Virus record (IMG/VR): IMGVR_UViG_3300048804_000034
Coordinates: 1-43,092 of that record
Origin: a virus
Strand: one strand, 5' to 3'
Length of the DNA stretch: 43,092 bases
Part shown: one piece after another, positions 32,263 through 39,003 of the stretch
Numbering within the stretch: the stretch's first letter is position 1
Layout of the letters: the number at the start of each line of letters is the position of its first letter
Program-made: the position numbers and the translations under genes
Notes under the pieces: generated by a model
The model's database searches: none
The model's input: the letters and a program-made list of their open reading frames with translations, nothing else
Told to the model about the DNA's origin: nothing

Positions 32263-32429
32263 GGTGTTTTGTTCCCCCTTCGCTCGATCACTCCCAGGCG
32301 CCCGGCCGCGTCTCGGCAGGCAGCGCACATGGGGCGCTTCGGTCCCAGGACTGCGCCGATCGTCACGATCTGGACGTCGACCTGGTTGCAGGCGGCGGTC
32401 ATCGCTCCTGAGCAGCGCTGGGTGATCAT
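32259..32429 (-). CDS. 56-residue cysteine-motif protein
   Basis: Starts in an ATGA overlap with the gene at 32426 and ends in a GTGA overlap with the next. Cysteines at about 6 and 14, and CAAC at about 35-38, could bind zinc. The paired overlaps strongly support translation. Function unknown. Confidence 0.55.
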   Translation of the reverse strand: MITQRCSGAMTAACNQVDVQIVTIGAVLGPKRPMCAACRDAAGRLGVIERRGNKTP

Positions 32430-32659
32430 CGGTGGCTACCGTGGCGGTGGATGGCGTAGTGGGTGGCGTAGTGGGCGGTGAGTTCCTTGTCGGTGGGGAA
32501 GGCCAGGCTGCAGCGCAGGCAGGCGGCCCAGTCGCCAGTCTCGGTATCGAAGGCTCGGACCAGTTCGATGGCTGCGAGCAGGGCCTCGCTGTTCTTGCGA
32601 CCCTTGGAGTGCTGATCGAGGGCGATGGCCTTGAGTCCGGTGAGGTCGGTGGTGTTCAT
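32426..32659 (-). CDS. C2H2-like zinc-finger protein, leaderless
   Basis: A 77-residue protein. CLRCSLAF followed by TAHYATHYAIH gives two cysteines and several histidines in a C2H2-like spacing. The ATG at 32659 lies six bases after the -10 of a well-formed promoter, so it is likely translated from a leaderless message. It may bind DNA. Confidence 0.6.
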   Translation of the reverse strand: MNTTDLTGLKAIALDQHSKGRKNSEALLAAIELVRAFDTETGDWAACLRCSLAFPTDKELTAHYATHYAIHRHGSHR

Positions 32660-32665
32660 GACCGG

Positions 32666-32694
32666 AGAATGCTCCTACTCCTCCTCGAAGTCAA
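32666..32694 (-). promoter_or_regulatory. Early leftward promoter for leaderless gene
   Basis: On the minus strand TTGACT (32694-32689), a 17-base spacer, then CATTCT (32671-32666), then six bases to ATG 32659. The same arrangement occurs at 36273-36301, including CATTCTCCGGTCATG. The -35 lies in the last codons of the upstream gene. Confidence 0.75.
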
Positions 32695-32860
32695 GTCCCT
32701 GGGGGCCATTCTGGTGCTTCAACGCACCACCGGGTGATCCGGGTGGTGTGTACTCCCCGCGCTCCTGCGCTGCGAGCACACGGCGCTGATAGTTCCGATC
32801 GCGCTCGGTGTGCTTCCACGGGTGGACAATGCGGCGCTTCTTCTCCTCGCGGTCACTCAC
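32675..32860 (-). CDS. Small charged protein, unknown function
   Basis: A 61-residue protein with a GTG start overlapping its upstream gene by eight bases. The N-terminal half is strongly basic and helical (EEKKRRIVHPWKHTERDRNY); the end is acidic. An early promoter for the next gene lies in its last codons. Not recognised. Confidence 0.5.
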   Translation of the reverse strand: MSDREEKKRRIVHPWKHTERDRNYQRRVLAAQERGEYTPPGSPGGALKHQNGPQGLDFEEE

Positions 32861-33173
32861 TGGGCGTCTCCTCCTTCACGGCCGCGTCGACCAGGGTGGC
32901 CAGCGCTGCCCACTCGGCCTCGCGGTCGGTGGGACCGTGCCGAGTCAGGCCTCCTTGCAGGACGCGAAGGACGGGCTGGCCAACCGATCGCCTGTGTTGC
33001 TCCCTGCTCCGGTTGGCGTGATCCTTCCGCATGGCAGCCAGGACGATAGAGAAGACTTCAGGCTCGCTGCAGCCAGGCATGTGTTCTTTGGCAGCCGCTA
33101 CCATCTTCTCGATCTCCAGGTCGGTGTAGTCGGTCAGGACACCGCAGGTGTGTAGCTGCTCGCGCGTGGTCAC
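32853..33173 (-). CDS. Hypothetical helical protein
   Basis: A 106-residue protein. The GTG at 33173 overlaps the upstream stop (GTGA). It is all helical with charged segments (DLEIEKMVAAAKEHMPGCSE, AAMRKDHANRSREQHRR). No family recognised. Confidence 0.5.
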   Translation of the reverse strand: MTTREQLHTCGVLTDYTDLEIEKMVAAAKEHMPGCSEPEVFSIVLAAMRKDHANRSREQHRRSVGQPVLRVLQGGLTRHGPTDREAEWAALATLVDAAVKEETPSE

Positions 33174-33328
33174 AGGTTGTCCTTGCGCTCGGGGTAGGTG
33201 TGCCAGTACCGGCATTCGTAGCAGACGCCACCAGCGTAGGTACCGCGACGGGAGCACTGCGATCCCCACTTGTGATCGTGGTCGAGCGCTGGGCAGGTGC
33301 AAGCGTAGTTAGGCTTCTCGTCAGGCAT
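33170..33328 (-). CDS. 52-residue cysteine/histidine-rich protein
   Basis: ATG 33328 shares a base with the upstream stop (TGATG), and its own stop overlaps the next start (GTGA). CTC, HDH, QC and VCYEC with a final H give a rich set of possible zinc ligands. Function unknown. Confidence 0.55.
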   Translation of the reverse strand: MPDEKPNYACTCPALDHDHKWGSQCSRRGTYAGGVCYECRYWHTYPERKDNL

Positions 33329-34188
33329 CACATGGCGTCCCTTCGTGCTGCGTCGAGTAGTGGCTTCGTGACGGCAGCGCAGACCTTGCCGACGAGCTTC
33401 TGGTCCGTCTCACTCAGAAGAATGAAGTCAAACGCTCCTTCGCGCAGGACGTCTTCGTACATCGACCGTAGCACTTCACCCGTGCACCGGACATCCAGGG
33501 GATCCTCGCCTTGTGGTAGGTCCCTGGCCAACGCGTCCAAGACGTGCTGGAGGCGTTCCGCCGTGGCGTACTCCTCCACGAAGGCTCGAACGGATGAGAG
33601 ATCCGGAGGTGCAGCAGCCGGTCGACGTTGACTGGCTCTCTCCTCAAAGGCAGGGCCCTTCCATTTCGCTATCAGGTCGTGTCCGAAGACGTCCTTGGCC
33701 ATCGGATACGCGCGGATGACGATTCCCTCGACGTCCTTCGTGTCGCGCCATGCTTGGAGCGCTTCCATGCTGGGTGGCGGTCCTTCGTAGAAGAGATGTG
33801 CCATGCGGAGATGCAGACGGTTAGCCCAGTACAGCAGGGCAGTCTGGTTGAACCAGGTGGCTCCCTCGTAGAAGCCGTCGAACAGGTAGAAGTCAGGCTC
33901 CCCGTAGTTGATCCGATTCTGGATGCCACGACCAGCCCACTCCCCGAAGAGCGTGAGACCAGGAGGAACGAGGGCTGCCTTGGCTACGGCGAAAGTGGTG
34001 AACCCCTGCAGCATGTCCTTCTGGTGGTCTACCTCACGGTTACGTGATCCTACCCAGAAGCGACCATCGGTGGTCCGTCCGAAGCGAGCGTTGAACCCGT
34101 CGATCTTCTCCGTCACGGTGACCCAGGGGGCAGCGAGGATGGATTCCGCGCGGTAGAGGGATTCCAGGTGTGGGTACTTCTCAGGCAT
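33328..34188 (-). CDS. RNA ligase, T4 Rnl2-like
   Basis: A 286-residue protein from ATG 34188. It has the nucleotidyltransferase motif I TEKIDGFNARF with K28 as adenylated lysine, a FGEWAGRG segment as motif III-like, EGIVIRAY as motif IV and LIAKWKGPAF as motif V. This is the Rnl2 order, which seals nicks in double-stranded RNA. Phages use such ligases to repair tRNAs cut by host anticodon nucleases. No polynucleotide kinase-phosphatase was seen beside it. Confidence 0.85.
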   Translation of the reverse strand: MPEKYPHLESLYRAESILAAPWVTVTEKIDGFNARFGRTTDGRFWVGSRNREVDHQKDMLQGFTTFAVAKAALVPPGLTLFGEWAGRGIQNRINYGEPDFYLFDGFYEGATWFNQTALLYWANRLHLRMAHLFYEGPPPSMEALQAWRDTKDVEGIVIRAYPMAKDVFGHDLIAKWKGPAFEERASQRRPAAAPPDLSSVRAFVEEYATAERLQHVLDALARDLPQGEDPLDVRCTGEVLRSMYEDVLREGAFDFILLSETDQKLVGKVCAAVTKPLLDAARRDAM

Positions 34189-34504
34189 CGTCGTCCTCGT
34201 TCCATGCGGTCGTGAAGATGTCCGGGATGGTACCACCACCGACCGCGCGCTCTGTGCCGGGGTGTTCGTAGCCATCGCCTGGCTTGGCAAGGTAGGCTCC
34301 ATCGCGTGGCCAATTGCAGGTGACTTCCCATCCGTGGGTGAACTGGAAGGGCACGCCATCCGGCCGCAGGGTCACACCATCTGGCGCCTCGTGGTGCGAC
34401 GAAGTGGCGCCTCGGTAGAAGCGACACTTGTCGCAGACGTCCATCGTGACCGGAAGGTCGTTGAGAGGGCAATCCTCCACGAGGGTGTAGCGTCGGTGAC
34501 TCAA
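34181..34504 (-). CDS. Small cysteine-containing protein
   Basis: A 107-residue protein. I chose the TTG at 34504, which overlaps the upstream stop by four bases and has GGAGAGG just ahead; a GTG at 34516 is the alternative. CPLND, CDKCRFY and a later cysteine may bind zinc. The middle has a GVTLRPDGVPFQFTHGWEV beta segment. Function unknown. Confidence 0.5.
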   Translation of the reverse strand: MSHRRYTLVEDCPLNDLPVTMDVCDKCRFYRGATSSHHEAPDGVTLRPDGVPFQFTHGWEVTCNWPRDGAYLAKPGDGYEHPGTERAVGGGTIPDIFTTAWNEDDDA

Positions 34505-34872
34505 TTTCCTCTCCACAGGACGATAGCGCAGGACTCGACTTCCCTACCTTCGGTCACGTCGAAGTCGACCGATAGCCACCAGGAGCCGAGTGCGACATGC
34601 TTCTCAGCCTGCATGCGCTCCAGTCGTTCGGACCACACGTGCTTCACGACGTTCCGTAGCTTCATGCGAATGCGGACGGAACGGGTGGCCTCGTACTCCG
34701 ACGAGTAGGGGATGTAGGTGGCCTGGCCATCACCCTGTTCGTGGAGAGGGATCAGGGTTACCGTTGCTGGATCAACGCTCAACCGGAGCACTCCCCTCTG
34801 CCCACAGACCACGCATACGATCTGGTACAGGTGAGGGTCACCAACCTCGTGACGCTGGACATCGTCAGGCAT
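34501..34872 (-). CDS. Hypothetical protein with CxxC
   Basis: A 123-residue protein whose ATG at 34872 overlaps the previous gene's end by eight bases. It has IVCVVCGQRG followed by beta strands and a C-terminal SWWLSVDFDV segment. It could be a small zinc-binding protein. Not recognised. Confidence 0.5.
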   Translation of the reverse strand: MPDDVQRHEVGDPHLYQIVCVVCGQRGVLRLSVDPATVTLIPLHEQGDGQATYIPYSSEYEATRSVRIRMKLRNVVKHVWSERLERMQAEKHVALGSWWLSVDFDVTEGREVESCAIVLWRGN

Positions 34873-35389
34873 GCTTCCATGGGTCCCAGGATTCACAGCC
34901 CTTCTCCTCAGCCTTAGATGGGTTGGGTCGATTTGGGGCCTTCGGCTCGCTCGGGGCGAGGGCGGCGCGGGCGTCCTCGTGGGCGACGCACAGGCAATCC
35001 CGCACGCCAGATCGCAGCGTCTCGATCTGCGGGCCGTGATTGAGGTCGAGGTTCATCAGCCCCGTCAGCGTCGCCCGCAGCCGGGCGATCTCGGCATCCA
35101 TGCGCTCGTTGTCGGCCGTGACCATATCGACCATGACGCTGATCGGACCCGTCGGCACCAATCTCCAGCCGTCGAGGGCGGCGAGGATGGCGGCGGCGAG
35201 TTCGTCGGCCCCAACCGGGACGCCAACATGCAGCAGCGCCGCAGCCAGCGCGGCCTCGGGAGTGTCGCGGGTGGTCCGGTGGCAGCCGCATTCAGGCAGG
35301 TCGCACTGGCAGGCGCAACCTCCCGTGCAGCCGATGATATACCCCTGGGGAGAGACGCCAGGCTCGTCGTCCCATCGCTGATCACTCAT
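34865..35389 (-). CDS. Hypothetical protein in GC-rich DNA, N-terminal cysteine cluster
   Basis: A 174-residue protein. The start is in an ATGA overlap. GCTGGCACQCDLPECGCH is a dense cysteine cluster, followed by long helices (AALAAALLHVG, DNERMDAEIARLRATLTGL). About 34890-35340 is much richer in GC than the rest of the operon, with C- and G-ending codons, so it was probably acquired from a different source. Function unknown. Confidence 0.5.
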   Translation of the reverse strand: MSDQRWDDEPGVSPQGYIIGCTGGCACQCDLPECGCHRTTRDTPEAALAAALLHVGVPVGADELAAAILAALDGWRLVPTGPISVMVDMVTADNERMDAEIARLRATLTGLMNLDLNHGPQIETLRSGVRDCLCVAHEDARAALAPSEPKAPNRPNPSKAEEKGCESWDPWKHA

Positions 35390-35622
35390 GGTGTCACTGT
35401 ACCTTGAAGTGCCTTCGCAGCATCGATGGCTTCACGGGCGGTGGGGTAGGAGCCTGGGAGCCAGTCAACACGACGTCCATCTGGGCTGCGGTAGAGACGC
35501 CACGCGCTCCCATCGGACATGAGACCAATGTAGATCTGGGCGGGTCCAGTTGGCATCCCCTGGTTCACCAGTTCTTGGCTGGATTCGGTGAGCATCTCCC
35601 GTCGCTGGCGATCGCGGGTCAT
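35386..35622 (-). CDS. Small hypothetical protein
   Basis: A 78-residue protein linked by ATGA overlaps at both ends. It has a charged N-terminal helix and a beta-rich end with AWRLYRSPDGRRVDWLPGSY. It resembles short early phage proteins of unknown role. Confidence 0.5.
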   Translation of the reverse strand: MTRDRQRREMLTESSQELVNQGMPTGPAQIYIGLMSDGSAWRLYRSPDGRRVDWLPGSYPTAREAIDAAKALQGTVTP

Positions 35623-35804
35623 TGGGGCTCCTCCCACCAATCGTCACCAGGGGCTGGATCGGGGTCCATCAACGGAGGCTCCCAGTCATCTGCTTCCCAG
35701 GCCTCTTCGAGGTACTCGTCGTCCTCCGGATAGGGCTCCGGACCCACGTAGTCCTTGAGCATCTGGGCGGTGGTCTCCTGTGCCTGGGCTTCGCGCGCCT
35801 TCAT
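35619..35804 (-). CDS. Highly acidic 61-residue protein
   Basis: Starts in an ATGA overlap. Twenty of 61 residues are Asp or Glu and only three are Lys or Arg, with many prolines and tryptophans (ending DWWEEPQ). Such compact acidic phage proteins can mimic DNA and block host nucleases or RNA polymerase; this is inference from composition alone. No family recognised. Confidence 0.5.
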   Translation of the reverse strand: MKAREAQAQETTAQMLKDYVGPEPYPEDDEYLEEAWEADDWEPPLMDPDPAPGDDWWEEPQ

Positions 35805-35947
35805 GTGGTCACCTTCTCCTTGATGAGCTTGATGGTCTTCCACGTCAGTCGGCAGGTGCACAAGATGCAGCCTGTCAGGGGTCCACCATGCGCTATCCGC
35901 ACATGATGGCATTCTGCACAGACGCTTGGGGCGTCGGTGAACGTCAC
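35801..35947 (-). CDS. 48-residue zinc-knuckle-like protein
   Basis: GTG at 35947 overlaps the upstream stop (GTGA), and the end overlaps the next ATG. CAECHHVRIAHGG followed by CILCTC supplies paired cysteines and histidines. The type is common in phages. Function unknown. Confidence 0.6.
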   Translation of the reverse strand: MTFTDAPSVCAECHHVRIAHGGPLTGCILCTCRLTWKTIKLIKEKVTT

Positions 35948-36108
35948 TTCGTGCTCCTTGCCTTGGCTCGGCGCAGGCATCCCTGGCAGTACCAGGACCC
36001 GTCGAGCCGCTTGTACGCTGCGTGTGGGCAGTGACCGATGGGGAGAAGGTCGCTCGCCCGTACGACGATGGTGGCGCAGGTGTGGCTGGGGGTCGAGAGC
36101 TTCGCCAT
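35944..36108 (-). CDS. 54-residue cysteine/histidine protein
   Basis: ATG 36108 shares a base with the upstream stop (TGATG). HTC, GHCPH and WYCQGCLRR give likely zinc ligands. A basic C-terminus follows. Function unknown. Confidence 0.55.
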   Translation of the reverse strand: MAKLSTPSHTCATIVVRASDLLPIGHCPHAAYKRLDGSWYCQGCLRRAKARSTK

Positions 36109-36266
36109 CAGATGATCCCTTCGCGCTTGGCCCACTCGATCAGGGCCTCGTGCTGGCAGACCTTGCAGAACTCGTTCCGGTAGCCGATGTGCTCGGCGTG
36201 GTGCCTGGTGGCGAAGGTCGTCATCAGGCGTCGCTCCCGGTCGATGGCTCGCTTGCTGGTGTCCAT
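36108..36266 (-). CDS. 52-residue protein, leaderless
   Basis: Starts at ATG 36266, six bases after the -10 of a strong promoter, so probably translated from a leaderless message. It has a basic N-terminal helix and HIGYRNEFCKVCQHEA, a likely metal-binding motif. Function unknown. Confidence 0.6.
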   Translation of the reverse strand: MDTSKRAIDRERRLMTTFATRHHAEHIGYRNEFCKVCQHEALIEWAKREGII

Positions 36267-36272
36267 GACCGG

Positions 36273-36301
36273 AGAATGCGCCTCCCCGCGCGGCTTGTCA
36301 A
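36273..36301 (-). promoter_or_regulatory. Early leftward promoter for leaderless gene
   Basis: On the minus strand a perfect TTGACA (36301-36296), a 17-base spacer, CATTCT (36278-36273), then six bases to ATG 36266. A 20-base block around the -35 (36293-36312) is identical to 38930-38949. It closely matches the promoter at 32666-32694. Confidence 0.75.
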
Positions 36302-36331
36302 GTCCTTTCTTCCCTCTGGTGGTGCATTCGG

Positions 36332-36769
36332 TCACCATTCGTCGTCCTTGCCCTCCAGCAGCGCTTCGTTCAGGACGCAGGTCCGTCGTAGCCAGTCTCC
36401 CTGGCGTGCTCTCTCCCGTCTCGCGGCTTCGGCTGGGTCCCGTCCTTCGAGTGCAGCCAGGATCGCCTCATGCACCAGATCTTCCCAGTCGGCCTCGGAT
36501 GCCCACCGGAGCGTATTGCCTGCCTTGGGTGGACGCCCGATCAACCTGGCTGCCTCATCGAACATGCCATTACCCCAGGGTGGACCAATGGGCTGCTCCT
36601 CCGGTCTCTCTCCTCTTCTGGCCAGGCGTCGTCTGGCCTCGGAGGCGTGACGTTGAGTGCGAACCCAGGGTTGCTGTCGGCGCTCACGATTGTAGGCGCG
36701 CAGGTGTTCTTGGTTGGCCTTTCGGTACTCCCTCCACCAGGCAGCGTCAGGCACGACGGACTCGCGCAT
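36332..36769 (-). CDS. Hypothetical basic helical protein
   Basis: A 145-residue protein. The ATG at 36769 overlaps the upstream tiny gene by about 23 bases; a GTG at 36754 would shorten this. WWREYRKANQEHLRAYNRERR at its start is a basic helix, and the C-terminal EADWEDLVHEAILAALEG resembles a sigma-factor-like helix, but no sigma motif is complete. It may be a DNA-binding regulator. Confidence 0.45.
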   Translation of the reverse strand: MRESVVPDAAWWREYRKANQEHLRAYNRERRQQPWVRTQRHASEARRRLARRGERPEEQPIGPPWGNGMFDEAARLIGRPPKAGNTLRWASEADWEDLVHEAILAALEGRDPAEAARRERARQGDWLRRTCVLNEALLEGKDDEW

Positions 36770-36842
36770 GGCATCGGGTGCACTCCTCGCGATCGAGGGA
36801 GTTGCGGGCCGTGCAGTACGGGCAGGTCCAGTAGAGCTTCAT
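36747..36842 (-). CDS. 31-residue zinc-ribbon micro-protein
   Basis: CPYCTARNSLDREECTRCH is a complete C-x2-C/C-x2-C knuckle. ATG 36842 is nine bases after the Dam stop. It overlaps the next gene. It is the smallest of the cysteine-pair proteins here. Confidence 0.5.
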   Translation of the reverse strand: MKLYWTCPYCTARNSLDREECTRCHARVRRA

Positions 36843-36851
36843 TGGGTCAAG

Positions 36852-37658
36852 TCATTCTGTGCGCTTACGCACCGGGATGCGCCATCGGCTCTGCGATGTC
36901 GCAATCGCCTCTCGTGTCCAGAGTACTTCGATGCCATACCGACCGGCCTGCTTCTTCGTGACGCGCTCATGACGATTCCAGGAAATCAGGGCTTGGTCGT
37001 AGATGTCCGAGGCATATCCCGATAGAGCAACTGGTCCAGGAAACACTTGAAGTGCCACAAGCAAGTCTCGATGGTCCTGCTCGTCCATCGCCTTCTGATA
37101 TAGGTCGATGCCAAGATACGGCGGGTCCACGTAGAGAAGGATGTCCGCAGCGTTGTCCTGCTTGGCCAGACGCCGGATGAGGTCTAGGGCAGGCACGCTC
37201 TCGATGGTCACGTCGCTCAGTCGCTCCGCAGCCATCTGCAACTTGAGAGGGAGTCGACGCCACGTTGTTACCAGAGGTCCTCCACCAGCGAATGCGACAC
37301 GGAAAGCTGCCGTGCTAGTGAGGTATCGGCTCTGGACGACGCGAACAGCGAACCTCCGTGCACGCTCAATATCGGAGAGTGTTGCGTCATCTGTGGACGC
37401 TGCTAGCTCGGCTCGCGCGAAAGGTGTGAACTGAAGCATCTCAGCCAGTTCGATGGGATGGTCACGGACCGTGCGCCAGAATGCTGCCACGGACCCGTCG
37501 AGGTCATTCACGAGTTCGATGGTGACCGGAGGCTTAGCGAACAGCACGGAACCTCCACCGAAGTAGGGCTCCACGTAGGCTAGGTGTGATGGGAGGTTGT
37601 CGAGGATCCAGCCAGCCATGTTGGCCTTCCCTCCAGCATAAGCAATGGGTGACTTCAT
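36852..37658 (-). CDS. dam: DNA adenine methylase (Dam, D12 class)
   Basis: A 268-residue protein. It has AYAGGKANMAGWI near the start, YVEPYFGGGSVLF as the AdoMet-binding motif I, and LLYVDPPYLG (about 176) as the catalytic DPPY motif IV. The gene follows an HNH gene with ATGA overlap. It should methylate adenine in a short target, protecting phage DNA from host restriction or marking origin or packaging sites. TGC-TAAGAT ends six bases before its ATG, a possible internal promoter. Confidence 0.9.
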   Translation of the reverse strand: MKSPIAYAGGKANMAGWILDNLPSHLAYVEPYFGGGSVLFAKPPVTIELVNDLDGSVAAFWRTVRDHPIELAEMLQFTPFARAELAASTDDATLSDIERARRFAVRVVQSRYLTSTAAFRVAFAGGGPLVTTWRRLPLKLQMAAERLSDVTIESVPALDLIRRLAKQDNAADILLYVDPPYLGIDLYQKAMDEQDHRDLLVALQVFPGPVALSGYASDIYDQALISWNRHERVTKKQAGRYGIEVLWTREAIATSQSRWRIPVRKRTE

Positions 37659-38182
37659 ACATGCATCTTAGCAGATGTGGCCTCTCTGTAGGTCTTCTGA
37701 GCATGGCAGTCAGGATTGAGAATCTGCATGTTGTCTAAGGTGTCGGTGCCGAAGTAGGGTGCACCAAGAGGGATGATGTGGTCGACCTGAACAAGACCGT
37801 CGTCCGTTAGTACCCTGCCACAGTTGTTGCAAGTGAACCTTCCATCTCGTGCGAACACGAGCGCTTTGAAGGTCTCTCGAAGCTTACGGCTCCGTGGGAG
37901 TGTCCATCGAACAGTCAGCTTGCGTTCGAGTTTGATGGCAACCTGAATCAGGTTACCAACACCTTGATGTGCCTGCCAGAGTGCTTCCTGAGCATCGTGC
38001 CCAAGACCGCGCATCCACGGCTTGTCAATGAAGAAGCAACGTGGACACCGATTGTGACCTTCAGTGGGTTGACGCAATCCGCATTGAACACACAACCCCT
38101 GAGCAGTCCTTTCCCTCTTCCTGGCAGCATCTAGTTTACGGAAGGCTACTCGCTCCGGAGTGTCCGGTAGGTGTCGTTTCAT
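37655..38182 (-). CDS. HNH endonuclease with N-terminal zinc finger
   Basis: A 175-residue protein. A zinc finger (CVQCGLRQPT ... CPRCFF) at about 31-50 precedes a basic helical linker. The HNH domain is FTCNNCGRVL, QVDHIIPLGAPYF and LDNMQILNPDCHAQK. The ATG has an AAAGGA site. It overlaps Dam by ATGA. DNA is AT-richer than its neighbours, as for the other HNH genes. Confidence 0.85.
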   Translation of the reverse strand: MKRHLPDTPERVAFRKLDAARKRERTAQGLCVQCGLRQPTEGHNRCPRCFFIDKPWMRGLGHDAQEALWQAHQGVGNLIQVAIKLERKLTVRWTLPRSRKLRETFKALVFARDGRFTCNNCGRVLTDDGLVQVDHIIPLGAPYFGTDTLDNMQILNPDCHAQKTYREATSAKMHV

Positions 38183-38278
38183 GGTGGTTCCTTTCAGTGC
38201 GGTTTGGTCGGTGACGGGCTACGTTGCCCTGTGTGCCTCGCGAGAGCATGGGGAGGCGTCCATGTGCCAGTCGATGGG

Positions 38279-38356
38279 CTATCGGTCGGCCTTGCCCCAC
38301 AGGATATCGATCAGGGCGAGGATCCTGGCCAGGCGGATGATCTGCTCGGCGGTCAC
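38279..38356 (-). CDS. 25-residue hydrophobic micro-ORF
   Basis: GTG overlaps the upstream stop (GTGA). The product is an amphipathic or membrane helix (QIIRLARILALIDILWG). It may be real because of the overlap, but no other support exists. Bases 38183-38278 after it hold no convincing gene. Confidence 0.35.
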   Translation of the reverse strand: MTAEQIIRLARILALIDILWGKADR

Positions 38357-38472
38357 TTGGTTGCCTTCGCTTTCACCCAGTCAGCCCAGCGCTTGGATCG
38401 CGCCAGGGACCGGCAGAGGCTCGGCTCCTTCTGGTGCGCGAGACGGCTGAGTTCCTGCTGCTCGGTGGTCAT
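38353..38472 (-). CDS. 39-residue basic protein
   Basis: ATG 38472 overlaps the upstream stop (ATGA), and its stop overlaps the next frame. The product is a basic helix (ARSKRWADWVKAKATK). Function unknown. Confidence 0.45.
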   Translation of the reverse strand: MTTEQQELSRLAHQKEPSLCRSLARSKRWADWVKAKATK

Positions 38473-38861
38473 GCGGGAGTCTCCTTCTTCGCCTTGCGCG
38501 CGAGGGCGTAGGCAGCGTGGTAGGCACGGAAGTGGTCCAGGCAGAAGCTCATCACGGCTCCCCCAGACTGGACGTGGCGCGGGTTGGTGCAGCCCTCGGC
38601 GTGGCAGGTCTTCGGAGCCTTGAGCTTCGCTGCGGTCTTGGCCTGCTTCTCGTCGGCATCGGCACGAGCGAGGGAGGCAGGAGCGATTGTGATGGGCTGG
38701 CCAGCGAGCTTCGCCTGCTCAGCGATGCGGAGTTCGGTGGTGGTCCGGAGGTCGATGACATCGTCCAGGGTGAGGGGGCTGTCCAGGGGGATGAAGGGCG
38801 TCGATGTGATCGAGGCCTTGGTCACGCGGGCCGTTGCCCGCGAGCGCTTGGTGGCTGCCAT
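38469..38861 (-). CDS. First gene of the leftward operon, basic cysteine-containing protein
   Basis: A 130-residue protein. ATG 38861 has AAAAGGAG a few bases upstream, with a leader of about 40 bases from the promoter at 38910-38938. A basic N-terminus, a helical middle and a C-terminal TCHAEGCTNPRH with a later FCLDH give possible zinc ligands. It may regulate early expression. Not recognised. Confidence 0.55.
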   Translation of the reverse strand: MAATKRSRATARVTKASITSTPFIPLDSPLTLDDVIDLRTTTELRIAEQAKLAGQPITIAPASLARADADEKQAKTAAKLKAPKTCHAEGCTNPRHVQSGGAVMSFCLDHFRAYHAAYALARKAKKETPA

Positions 38862-39003
38862 GTGTGTTCTCCTTTTCTCGCGTGCCGTCTGGCGCGCTCG
38901 ACTGCGGTGAAGGTGCTCCCTCGCGGTGTGCTTGTCAAGTCCTTTCTTCGGCATCTGGTGCGTCCTGGCACCACCAGGCTCGATGGGAGTACTATCAGCG
39001 GTC
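38862..39003. promoter_or_regulatory. Divergent promoter region of the two replication operons
   Basis: It lies between the leftward operon and primase-helicase. Leftward: TTGACA (38938-38933), 17 bases, CACCTT (38915-38910), with the 20-base block 38930-38949 repeated at 36293-36312. Rightward: TACTAT at 38990-38995 lies eight bases before ATG 39004. CCTGG-CACCA-CCAGG (38964-38978) is an inverted repeat between them and a candidate operator. Confidence 0.55.
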
